Source: Paenibacillus peoriae KCTC 3763
GTDB taxonomy: Bacteria; Bacillota; Bacilli; Paenibacillales; Paenibacillaceae
Direction of reading: 5' to 3'
Length of the DNA stretch: 64,000 nt
NCBI RefSeq assembly: GCF_000236805.1
Contig: NZ_AGFX01000041.1
Coordinates: 496,001-560,000, forward strand
This document shows positions 51,827-59,146 of the stretch, piece by piece. How positions within the stretch are numbered: the stretch's first letter is position 1; each line of letters begins with the position of its first letter. The notes beneath the pieces were generated by a model. That model made no database searches. It was not told where the DNA came from and worked only from the letters and a program-made list of their open reading frames with translations. A program made the translations under genes and the position numbers.

Positions 51827-51856
51827 CAATATAAGCAACTGCAAGCTTCATTGAAC
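51827..51856 (-). promoter_or_regulatory. Cluster promoter copy F (GTTCAA-N15-CTTATATTG)
   Basis: Minus strand: GTTCAA at 51856-51851, 15 bases, CTTATATTG at 51835-51827, 50 bp before the zinc-finger gene. It is the most upstream copy and lies after the terminator of the neighbouring chromosomal gene. Confidence 0.65.
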
Positions 51857-51897
51857 GATTCTCTATATACAGCAGTAAAATAATTACACGGTTATGC

Positions 51898-51954
51898 AAA
51901 AAAAAAAGGAGGGGCGCCCCCAAGCCAATTATGGCTTGAGAGTCTGCCCCTCCT
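51898..51954 (-). terminator. Strong terminator of the queuosine-precursor transporter gene
   Basis: AGGAGGGGC pairs with GCCCCTCCT, with an inner AAGCC/GGCTT stem, followed on the minus strand by ten T. The stop codon of the transporter lies in the inner loop. It isolates the tail cluster from upstream transcription. Confidence 0.92.
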
Positions 51955-52627
51955 CTTCTATTAAGCGGAAGTTGCGCGCGATGTACAAAATCGGTGTACC
52001 CGCCGCGGTCAGCACAAATTTTAAAATATAGGTAGTGAACAACAGCTCCAGCCATATTCCCCATGCATAACCGTAAAAAGCAATGCTACAGAAAATAAGT
52101 GTATCTATAAACGAGCTGATCATCGTGCTGCCATTGCCACGAATCCAGAGCTGATGACGCTCCGGGAAAAACTTGCGAATCCAGGCGTACAGACGCACGT
52201 CCAGCAATTGACTGACCGCATAGGCTGTCAAGCTGGCAAGCGCAAGCCTTGGCAGCAATCCGAACAACTGTTGCATCGGCGTCTGGGCGAAATCCGTTGC
52301 AGTCGGCTGGAACAGCAGGACCATCTGCATCGTGATCGTCGTCATAATCAGCGTGAAAAAGCCGAACCATACAGCTTTGCGCGCCTCTTTAGGCCCGTAT
52401 TTCTCATTCAGCAAATCACTGGCCATATACATGGAAACATACATCGTATTTCCCAAGGTCGTGGTAATGCCGAGCAGATCAATGGTTTTGGTGACCTGAA
52501 TGTTGGCCAGTACCGTAGCGACACCAATCCAGGCGTACAATCCTTTTTTACCGAACAAACGATAACATAACAAAAAGAACATAAAATTGACGAGGACAAA
52601 AGCCGCCCCCCATAACAGATTGAACAT
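51929..52627 (-). CDS. Queuosine precursor transporter (YhhQ/VUT family)
   Basis: A 232-aa integral membrane protein with six hydrophobic segments and family signatures (LANIQVTKTIDLLG, SDLLNEKYGPKEARKAVW, RGNGSTMISSFIDTLIFCSIAFYG in outline). Members import queuosine precursors (preQ0/preQ1). The ATG at 52627 follows AGGAGG, which is part of a preQ1 riboswitch; this agrees with the assigned function. Confidence 0.9.
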   Translation of the reverse strand: MFNLLWGAAFVLVNFMFFLLCYRLFGKKGLYAWIGVATVLANIQVTKTIDLLGITTTLGNTMYVSMYMASDLLNEKYGPKEARKAVWFGFFTLIMTTITMQMVLLFQPTATDFAQTPMQQLFGLLPRLALASLTAYAVSQLLDVRLYAWIRKFFPERHQLWIRGNGSTMISSFIDTLIFCSIAFYGYAWGIWLELLFTTYILKFVLTAAGTPILYIARNFRLIEEEGQTLKP

Positions 52628-52632
52628 GAAAT

Positions 52633-52672
52633 CCTCCTAGTTTTGATAGCGCGGGATGGTTGCGAACCGCGG
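52633..52672 (-). promoter_or_regulatory. Class-I preQ1 riboswitch
   Basis: Minus strand: a CGCG/CGCG stem encloses the 14-base loop GTTCGCAACCATCC, the same length and GTTC start as in the B. subtilis queC aptamer. The tail then reads CTATCAAAACTAGGAGG, which supplies the A-rich H-type pseudoknot strand and runs into the Shine-Dalgarno sequence. Ligand binding would hide the ribosome site, so control is probably at translation. No poly-T terminator follows. Confidence 0.82.
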
Positions 52673-52759
52673 TTCATCCGAAGCAAGCCGGAAAAACATT
52701 ATTTTAATGTATCATAGATCAGGATTGGTGAACAGCTATAATTACATGGCGATGAAATC

Positions 52760-52790
52760 AAAACAAAGAGCCGGCCTGATGGCCGACTCT
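52760..52790 (-). terminator. Terminator of the cystine symporter gene
   Basis: AGAGTCGGCC pairs with GGCCGGCTCT around a 4-base loop, followed by TTTGTTTTG on the minus strand. Confidence 0.82.
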
Positions 52791-52825
52791 GAATATTGAG
52801 GTGCACAGTGCGTTTTAACATTTAT

Positions 52826-54223
52826 TTAAGAACGTGCCGTTGTATCTAAATCCAGTCCATGGTCGTTGAACACGTCCTGATCGTTCTCCTTGAGCAGCTT
52901 GCTGGAAATGAGTCCTGCTGTAATCGAATCATTCACATTCAGCGCGGTGCGTCCCATATCAATTAACGGTTCGACTGAAATGAGCAAGCCCGCCAATGCT
53001 ACCGGGAGATTCATCGTAGAAAGCACGATCAAGGAAGCGAAGGTTGCTCCACCACCTACACCCGCCACGCCGAACGAGCTGACCGTAACGACCAGAATGA
53101 GCGTGAGGATAAAATCCCAGCTCGTCGGATCAATGCCCATGGTTGGAGCAATCATGACCGCCAGCATGGCCGGATAAATCCCCGCACAGCCGTTTTGACC
53201 AATAGTTGCTCCCAAGGTCGCAGACAAATTCGCGATCCCATCGGACACGCCGAGCTTTTTCGTCTGGGTTTCAACATTTAACGGAATGGTCGCTGCACTG
53301 GAACGGGAAGTAAAGGCAAAAACCAATGTAGGCAATACCTTTTTCACATACGTCACCGGATTGTAGCCGAACAAGGCCAGCAAGATAAGATGGATGACGA
53401 ACATCACCAGCAAAGCCACATAGGAAGCGAGCACAAATTTGATCAGCTTCAAGATTTCATCAGGATTGGTCGTAGCTACAACTTTCGTGATGAGTGCCAG
53501 AATACCGTAAGGCGTCAGCCTCAGCACCAGCGTCACAATCCGCATCACCACAGCGTACACGGCGTCAATTACATTGCGGAAGGTTTGCGCCTGCTCCGGC
53601 TTTTTGCGATCCAGTCCAAGCACAGCCACCCCGATAAAGGCCGAGAAAATAACGACTGCCAGCGTCGAAGTACGGCGTGCGCCCGTCATATCCTCAAAGG
53701 GATTGGAGGGAATGAACTCCAGAATCTGCTGTGGAATGGTCATATCCTGAACCGTCCCAAGACGCTCTTGCATTTTCAGGCCCTGTGCCTGCTCCTTTTC
53801 CCCGCTTTGAATCTCAATCGCTTTTAAATTGAACGACAGGCTGGTTACAATACTGACCGAAGCAGCAATAGCCGTTGTAATCAGCAGCACGGCAATTATA
53901 GATGCGCTGATTTTGCCGAGGTTTTGTCTTCCCTTCAAATTCATAATAGCTGAAATAATCGACACCATGATGAGCGGAATGACTACCATTTGCAGCAAAC
54001 GGACATAGCCATTGCCTGCAAGGTTGAACCAATCGACCGATTTCGCAATAACCTCGGAACCAGAGCCATAGGCGTACTGAAGAATAGCCCCGTAGATCAG
54101 ACCGAAGCCCAGTCCGGCAAATACTCTTTTTGTAAAGGAGATGTGCTTCTTCTGCATCCAGACCATCACGCCGAGCAGTGCAAGCAGGACGAGCACGTTC
54201 AAAATAATAAAGAAGGTATCCAT
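52826..54223 (-). CDS. tcyP: L-cystine:cation symporter (TcyP type)
   Basis: A 465-aa DAACS-family carrier that takes up L-cystine. The ATG at 54223 follows CTGGAGGAAAAAT; the N-terminal 11 residues in frame before it are unlikely to be translated. Eight or nine hydrophobic segments, with the family motifs FTSRSSAATIPLNVE (helical hairpin 1), LGATIGQNGCAGIYPAM and GVAGVGGGATFASLIVLS (hairpin 2), as in B. subtilis TcyP. Single gene. The cystine assignment rests on length and closeness to TcyP-type sequences, which I recognise but cannot align here. Confidence 0.85.
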   Translation of the reverse strand: MDTFFIILNVLVLLALLGVMVWMQKKHISFTKRVFAGLGFGLIYGAILQYAYGSGSEVIAKSVDWFNLAGNGYVRLLQMVVIPLIMVSIISAIMNLKGRQNLGKISASIIAVLLITTAIAASVSIVTSLSFNLKAIEIQSGEKEQAQGLKMQERLGTVQDMTIPQQILEFIPSNPFEDMTGARRTSTLAVVIFSAFIGVAVLGLDRKKPEQAQTFRNVIDAVYAVVMRIVTLVLRLTPYGILALITKVVATTNPDEILKLIKFVLASYVALLVMFVIHLILLALFGYNPVTYVKKVLPTLVFAFTSRSSAATIPLNVETQTKKLGVSDGIANLSATLGATIGQNGCAGIYPAMLAVMIAPTMGIDPTSWDFILTLILVVTVSSFGVAGVGGGATFASLIVLSTMNLPVALAGLLISVEPLIDMGRTALNVNDSITAGLISSKLLKENDQDVFNDHGLDLDTTARS

Positions 54224-54369
54224 ATATTTTTCCTCCAGACACATGATGTTGTGCAAGATGACCCTTAAATCCGTTAATTACTATATCACAAAGCCAACTG
54301 TTTTTGTAGGTTTTATTCCAATATATGAATTGAAGCCAGCTCAGCTTCTTCGGGTTACATTGAAAACAC

Positions 54370-54408
54370 AAAAAGGCAAGCCTCCCTGTTTCGAAGACCT
54401 GCCTTTTC
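54370..54408 (-). terminator. Terminator of the beta-glucoside PTS gene
   Basis: AAAAGGCAGGT pairs with a GCTTGCCTTTT arm around a loop and ends in T runs on both strands. Confidence 0.75.
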
Positions 54409-54458
54409 TTGAATCCAACGCTTGATGTTCAGCTTTTACGTAAAGCCTTTTGTTGTCG

Positions 54459-56363
54459 TTAGACGATCACGGTATATAAAAGCTCCTGTTCCTTAATCAC
54501 CTTATGCTGATTTCCAGCAGACTCCAACTCGCTAAACTGAGCTACGTTCGTAACAATAACAGGTGTAATCGTTTCGTAGCCAGCCTTGCGGATTTCCACC
54601 AGATCAAACTCCAGCATGAGGTCACCTACCTTCACTCGATCCCCTGCTTTCACCTGAGGCGTAAAATGAAGACCTTTCAGCTTAACCGTATCCATCCCAA
54701 CGTGTATGAGCATTTCAAGTCCGGAATCACTCACCAAACCTACGGCATGTCCACTTTTGGAAATGGAGAATACGGTGCCTTCGACTGGAGAAACAACGCG
54801 GCCTTCAGTTGGCTCAATAGCCCACCCTCTGCCCATGATTTCTTGAGAAAATGCAGGGTCATTGACTTCACTGAGCGGTTTAACTTCACCCATAATCGGG
54901 CTATATACCGGAATCTTCTCACCTTTCGGCAGTGAAGCTACAGCAGATGGTACTGCTTCCTCAGCAGCGGAGTCTCCAGCAGCATCTGTTGTTGCCTGCG
55001 GTGCTTCTTCGTTCTTTTCATCTGTAAAGCCGATCAAATAGGTAACCAGCGCAGCAACTACAAATGCAATAATAAGACCCAGGATTGCGTACAAGAAAGT
55101 CGGTCCAATAAACATCGCCAGACCAGGCAAACCAACCAATCCACCCATAACATACGCTTTTGTACCAAACAAGCTCATGAAGCCCCCACCGACGGCTCCG
55201 CCGATCAACGCTGCAGTAAATGGTTTTTTAAAGCGCATGTTTACACCATACATTGCAGGTTCCGTTACACCCATAATAGCTGTCAAACTCGTGGAGAAAG
55301 CCACAGTTTTAACTTTGTCATTTTTGGATTTCAAGAATACGCCGAGTGCAGCACCAGCCTGTGCCAGGTTAGCTGCTCCCATAATTGGAATCATGTAGTC
55401 AAAGCCCAGCGTTGCAATCGAACCAATCATAATAGGAACCAACGCATAGTGCATACCTGTCATGATGATCAGGGAGAAGGTACCGCCGAGCAGCAGACCT
55501 GCAAGTGCACCTGTATTTTCAAACAGCCAGGAAATACCGCCCGAGAGGCCATTCCCAATAATAGAACCCAGCGGACCTACTGCAATCAATGTCAAAGGTA
55601 CAATAATCAATAAAGTCAGTGTCGGAACGACAAGCAGCTTCAGTGATGCATGCGTATACTTATCGATGAATTTTTCCACATAGGACGCCAGCCAGATGGC
55701 GATGACAATCGGGATTACGGTCGAAGAATAAGTGGCCGCCGTTACCGGGAGACCGATAAAGCTAACCTTCACATTGGATGCCAGTAATGCTGTAATCGTC
55801 GGATGCAAAATTGAGGCGCCGATCGCTGCCGCGATAAACATATTGCTTCCCAGTTTTCTAGCAGCACTCACAGCCAGAATAATCGGCAGGAAGTAGAATG
55901 CACCGTCACCTATGGCCGCCAAAATCGTATAGGTCTGGCTCTTGTCGGACATCCAGTGCATAGCCACCAAGAGGGCAATAATCCCTTTGATCATACCTGC
56001 ACCGGTGATCGCCGGTAAAATAGGTGTAAACATACCAGCTATAAAGTCAAACAGACTGCTGATCGGATTTTGCTTTTTCTTGGAAGCATTGCTTGCGCCT
56101 GTTTCACTTTGTGGCACCCTGGACATGTTGCTTACCAACGATTTGTACACGTTAGCTACATCATTACCGATAATGATCTGGAACTGGCCGCCGCTTTCCA
56201 TTATTCCCATGACGCCATCCGTTTTTTGCAGCTGTTCCTTCTGAGCTTTCTTATCATCATGAAGGTTGAAACGCAGGCGGGTCATGCAGTGAACTACCTG
56301 CTCAACGTTTTCTTCACCACCGACCAGTGTAAGTATCTCTTTGGATAATTGATTCCGATCCAT
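54459..56363 (-). CDS. PTS beta-glucoside-type transporter EIIBCA (BglP family)
   Basis: A 634-aa phosphotransferase permease. EIIB is at 1-85 with the phosphorylated Cys in VHCMTRLRF; EIIC at 105-460 with the Glu-containing VTEPAMYGVNMRFKKPF motif; and a C-terminal EIIA (Crr-like) at 490-630 with the His in MLIHVGMDTVKLKG. The gene lies 190 bp after a LicT-like antiterminator gene and behind a RAT/terminator pair, so it is induced by its substrate. Substrate probably an aryl- or disaccharide beta-glucoside or a similar sugar; no phospho-glucosidase gene is nearby in the window. Confidence 0.92.
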   Translation of the reverse strand: MDRNQLSKEILTLVGGEENVEQVVHCMTRLRFNLHDDKKAQKEQLQKTDGVMGIMESGGQFQIIIGNDVANVYKSLVSNMSRVPQSETGASNASKKKQNPISSLFDFIAGMFTPILPAITGAGMIKGIIALLVAMHWMSDKSQTYTILAAIGDGAFYFLPIILAVSAARKLGSNMFIAAAIGASILHPTITALLASNVKVSFIGLPVTAATYSSTVIPIVIAIWLASYVEKFIDKYTHASLKLLVVPTLTLLIIVPLTLIAVGPLGSIIGNGLSGGISWLFENTGALAGLLLGGTFSLIIMTGMHYALVPIMIGSIATLGFDYMIPIMGAANLAQAGAALGVFLKSKNDKVKTVAFSTSLTAIMGVTEPAMYGVNMRFKKPFTAALIGGAVGGGFMSLFGTKAYVMGGLVGLPGLAMFIGPTFLYAILGLIIAFVVAALVTYLIGFTDEKNEEAPQATTDAAGDSAAEEAVPSAVASLPKGEKIPVYSPIMGEVKPLSEVNDPAFSQEIMGRGWAIEPTEGRVVSPVEGTVFSISKSGHAVGLVSDSGLEMLIHVGMDTVKLKGLHFTPQVKAGDRVKVGDLMLEFDLVEIRKAGYETITPVIVTNVAQFSELESAGNQHKVIKEQELLYTVIV

Positions 56364-56436
56364 AAGGTATTCCTCTTTTCTTTATAAGGTGAGGATTTTG
56401 CAAAATCCTGAAGGTATATAACACGCGAATTGACAA

Positions 56437-56505
56437 TAAAAAAAACCTGAATACAGAAAGCAGTCAGCTTTATAGAAAGCCAATCTTCTTTCAGCATTCA
56501 GGTTT
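56437..56505 (-). terminator. Substrate-controlled terminator before the PTS gene
   Basis: AAACCTGAATGCTGAAAG pairs with CTTTCTGTATTCAGGTTT, followed by eight T on the minus strand. Its upstream arm overlaps the RAT at 56501-56531, so antiterminator binding would prevent this hairpin. Confidence 0.85.
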
Positions 56506-56531
56506 TGCCTTCCGGTTAGAAGTAGCAATCC
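56501..56531 (-). promoter_or_regulatory. RAT (ribonucleic antiterminator), copy 2
   Basis: Minus strand GGATTGCTACTTCTAACC followed by GGAAGGCAAAACC matches the LicT/SacT RAT pattern GGATTGTTACTG-N-GCAGGCAAAACC. It overlaps the terminator by the CAAAACC end. Confidence 0.82.
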
Positions 56532-56553
56532 TAAATCCCTGATTATCGTTAAA

Positions 56554-57387
56554 TCATTGATTTTTAATGATACGTTCGATATGAATGGTGAGATATAACA
56601 TCTCATCCTGGGACAAACTTCGACCATAGATTTTAGTCGTATAATCCTTTATTTTCTCCGCACAGGCATAAGCGTCCTTATACTGTACCTTAACCATATC
56701 ATGAAGGGAATTATCTGCATTTTGCACAGGAGTTCCGTTCATTACCCGTTGCGCAAAAAATTTGAGATGTGTAATAAAGCGGTAATAGCTTAGCGACTCT
56801 TCATCCAGCTCCATTACAAAAAAGCGACTGACAATATTTATAATATCCTTGACGATGTTCGTCAGGGCTATCGTTTCGCGCATTTCGCTATTGAGCTGGG
56901 CATTCACCAAATGTAGAGCGATGAACGCTCCTTCATCATCCGGAAGTGTAACTCCCAGCTTGTCCTGAATCATGTGTAACGCCTTGGTGCCAATTGAGAA
57001 TTCTTTACGGTACATGCGTTTGATTTCCCAGTAAAGTGCATTTTTGATATCCATTCCCAAACGATAACGCTCAATGGCAAAATGGATATGATCCGTCAGC
57101 GAAATATAGATGCTGTCATGCAACTGTACACCAAGTATCGTTTTGGCATATTGGATGATTTCATCAGAAATTTCAACGTATTCAATAGGGATATCAGACA
57201 TCAGGCTCATCAGCTTGCGGGAAACCTCGGTGCTTTCAAGCTTGAAAATTTTCTCGATTTGCGCTTCATCGATCTCATCGCCTGTGCTTTTCTTATAAGC
57301 AATGCCTCTACCCATGATGACCAGTTCTTTCTGATGCTCATCAATCACCGTCACGACGTTATTATTCAGCACCTTTTCTATCTTCAT
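56554..57387 (-). CDS. LicT/BglG-family transcriptional antiterminator
   Basis: A 277-aa RNA-binding antiterminator. The CAT domain (residues 1-55, MKIEKVLNNNVVTVIDEHQ, GRGIAYKK) binds RAT RNA. Two PRD domains follow (about 65-170 and 170-277); conserved histidines are visible in LHDSIYISLTDHIHFA (PRD1) and LTIHIERI (PRD2) and receive phosphate from EII or HPr. ATG at 57387 after AAGGTGATG. It lies between two RATs, one before its own gene and one before bglP-like, so it controls itself and the PTS gene. Confidence 0.92.
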   Translation of the reverse strand: MKIEKVLNNNVVTVIDEHQKELVIMGRGIAYKKSTGDEIDEAQIEKIFKLESTEVSRKLMSLMSDIPIEYVEISDEIIQYAKTILGVQLHDSIYISLTDHIHFAIERYRLGMDIKNALYWEIKRMYRKEFSIGTKALHMIQDKLGVTLPDDEGAFIALHLVNAQLNSEMRETIALTNIVKDIINIVSRFFVMELDEESLSYYRFITHLKFFAQRVMNGTPVQNADNSLHDMVKVQYKDAYACAEKIKDYTTKIYGRSLSQDEMLYLTIHIERIIKNQ

Positions 57388-57415
57388 TCCATCACCTTAA
57401 GCCGCTTGGAGTAGT

Positions 57416-57466
57416 AAAAAGGGCAATACCAAAACTGACACTTAGTGCCTGCTTATGGTTTTGCCC
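57416..57466 (-). terminator. Leader terminator of the antiterminator gene
   Basis: GGGCAAAACC pairs with GGTATTGCCC, followed by five T on the minus strand. The upstream arm is shared with the RAT at 57457-57486. Confidence 0.82.
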
Positions 57467-57486
57467 GATATGCTCAGTAACAACCC
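57457..57486 (-). promoter_or_regulatory. RAT (ribonucleic antiterminator), copy 1
   Basis: Minus strand GGGTTGTTACTGAGC followed by ATATCGGGCAAAACC; GTTACTG and GGCAAAACC are kept as in the family consensus. It lies between the orphan EIIC gene and the antiterminator gene. Confidence 0.82.
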
Positions 57487-57539
57487 ACGATTGTGCAGTT
57501 TTGAAAAGCTGTCATCATAATATCACATAAAAACACAGT

Positions 57540-58685
57540 CTACAACATTTTTTTGTAAACACTTTCATGTGGCTCTTCCTTCACATCCTTAAAGCCTATA
57601 AAATACGTAATTACGCCTGCGCTAACAAACGAAATCAGCATCCCCCAAATGGCATACACTAATGTGGGTCCGACAATGATTCCCAGGCTGAGTAGACCTG
57701 TTATACCACCAACGGCCATTGACTTGGTTTCAAATAGAACCATAAAAGCGCCACCCAGCGCTCCTCCGACCAACACCGCAACAAAAGGCTTTTTAAAACG
57801 CATGGCGACCCCATACATCGCTGGCTCAGTCACCCCCAGCAGGGCAAGCAAGCCTGTCCAAAAGGCCAGCGTTTTCACTTTTCCATTTTTGGATTTAAAA
57901 AGCACGCCAAATGCTGCACCCGCCTGAGCAAGTGTTGCTGCCAATACCACAGGGAATATTTGATCATAACCCAAGGCTGCAAGCGAGCTAACCATAATCG
58001 GAATCATGATATATTGCATGCCTGCAATAATCAGCACAGCCATAGTACCCCCGAGCAACAGCCCTGCAAGCACTCCTGTATTGTCAAACAACCAGCCGAA
58101 TCCATCGGATAAATATTCGCCGAGATAATTCCACAGCGGTCCAAAAGCAAACATCATCAAAGATATAGTGATCACCAGTGTCAATGTCGGGACAGCCATC
58201 AATTTAAGCCAACAAGGGATATACCTGTCCAACCACTTCTCCACATACGACGCCATCCAGACGACAACAAGGATTAGTATTATGGAAGAAGTAGCTTGCG
58301 GCTCAATAACTGACAAACCAGCAAAACGGATCTCCTCACCGGATTGGAGCAAAGCTGTTAGTTGGGGATGGAATACGGATGCTCCGATGGCCGCCGCAAC
58401 AAACACATTGCTGCCCAGCCTTCTTGCCGCACTTGCCGCCACAAAAATAGGCAGGAAGTAAAATAACCCATCACTGACGGCCAATAAAATAGTATACATC
58501 GGTGGATCAGACAACAAAAAACCGAAGGACATTAAAACATATATAACTGCCTTGATCATTCCTGCCCCAATCATTGCCGGCAAGATTGGAGTGAATACGC
58601 CTGATATAAAATCAAACAGGCGACTTATCGTATTTCCTCCTATGGTAGCTTTGGGAGTTTCTTTAGAAAGTAGTTCCTGATTCAT
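57540..58685 (-). CDS. Orphan PTS EIIC domain protein (BglP-like, no EIIB or EIIA)
   Basis: A 381-aa protein that aligns with the EIIC part of the neighbouring BglP-like protein (shared SRLFDFISGVFTPILPAM, ARRLGSN, IGASVFHPQLTALL, GVTEPAMYGVAMRFKKPF). It starts with only 20 residues before the EIIC fold, where EIIB should be, and stops right after the last membrane segment, where EIIA would begin. No frame remnants of EIIB or EIIA are seen around it. It may borrow EIIB/EIIA from the neighbour or act as a sensor or facilitator. ATG at 58685 has AAAGGAGAAAAAGG upstream. Confidence 0.85.
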   Translation of the reverse strand: MNQELLSKETPKATIGGNTISRLFDFISGVFTPILPAMIGAGMIKAVIYVLMSFGFLLSDPPMYTILLAVSDGLFYFLPIFVAASAARRLGSNVFVAAAIGASVFHPQLTALLQSGEEIRFAGLSVIEPQATSSIILILVVVWMASYVEKWLDRYIPCWLKLMAVPTLTLVITISLMMFAFGPLWNYLGEYLSDGFGWLFDNTGVLAGLLLGGTMAVLIIAGMQYIMIPIMVSSLAALGYDQIFPVVLAATLAQAGAAFGVLFKSKNGKVKTLAFWTGLLALLGVTEPAMYGVAMRFKKPFVAVLVGGALGGAFMVLFETKSMAVGGITGLLSLGIIVGPTLVYAIWGMLISFVSAGVITYFIGFKDVKEEPHESVYKKML

Positions 58686-59146
58686 AACAACCTTTTTCTC
58701 CTTTTAATATGTATATTGAAGACTACATCCAAACTTACTAAAGCAAGCTTACAAGAAGCTTGTAAAACAGCTATTCCTTATACTACTTGTAATAGTTCTT
58801 TTTTACAATAGTTTTAAAGAAGACTAAACACCCAAGACCATAGTTATATGTTTTTTGTTTGTTTTTGGGCAAATATGACTATTCAACCGCTTGTTAATTA
58901 TGTAAAATAGGTCTATCCTACTTTTTAGTAAATCATGGATTCCTTCCCTTTCTCATTCTTGTCTCTTGAATATAGCTGAAATATACATAGAAACCGAACA
59001 TTTTCAGTTTTTTCTTCAAGTAAAGAAAGGAAAACAAGTAGATCATGGTGTGTCTAGTATTGCAAATGGACAAGCAGACTACATCAAGCAGGGGAATTCG
59101 TCTGTTTTTTTATTATCATTATGTGAAATGTGAGAGGAGATTTATC
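58686..59146. other. 461-bp divergent intergenic region
   Basis: Upstream of the orphan EIIC (minus) and the chemotaxis receptor (plus). A TTGTAA-N11-TTACAA inverted repeat is visible at 58784-58807 and AAGCTTACAAG/AAGCTTGTAA near 58742-58768. I find no RAT and no convincing gene. Promoters are probably present but none is clear enough to call. Confidence 0.4.

Noticed and set aside
17554-51856. Reading the cluster as an ordinary complete prophage
   Set aside because: No integrase, repressor/Cro pair, replication, terminase, portal or capsid genes, and no att repeats at the borders that I can see; both neighbours are intact.
17554-51856. Reading the cluster as a contractile injection system (eCIS/R-type tailocin)
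   Set aside because: No sheath, no gp25-like or AAA+ ATPase gene; only one tube-like gene next to a siphovirus-type frameshift chaperone.
58979-59005. Sigma-D-type promoter before the chemotaxis receptor
   Set aside because: An ACCGAACA-like -10 is present, but the -35 is TGAA at the wrong distance (13 bases); too weak to call.
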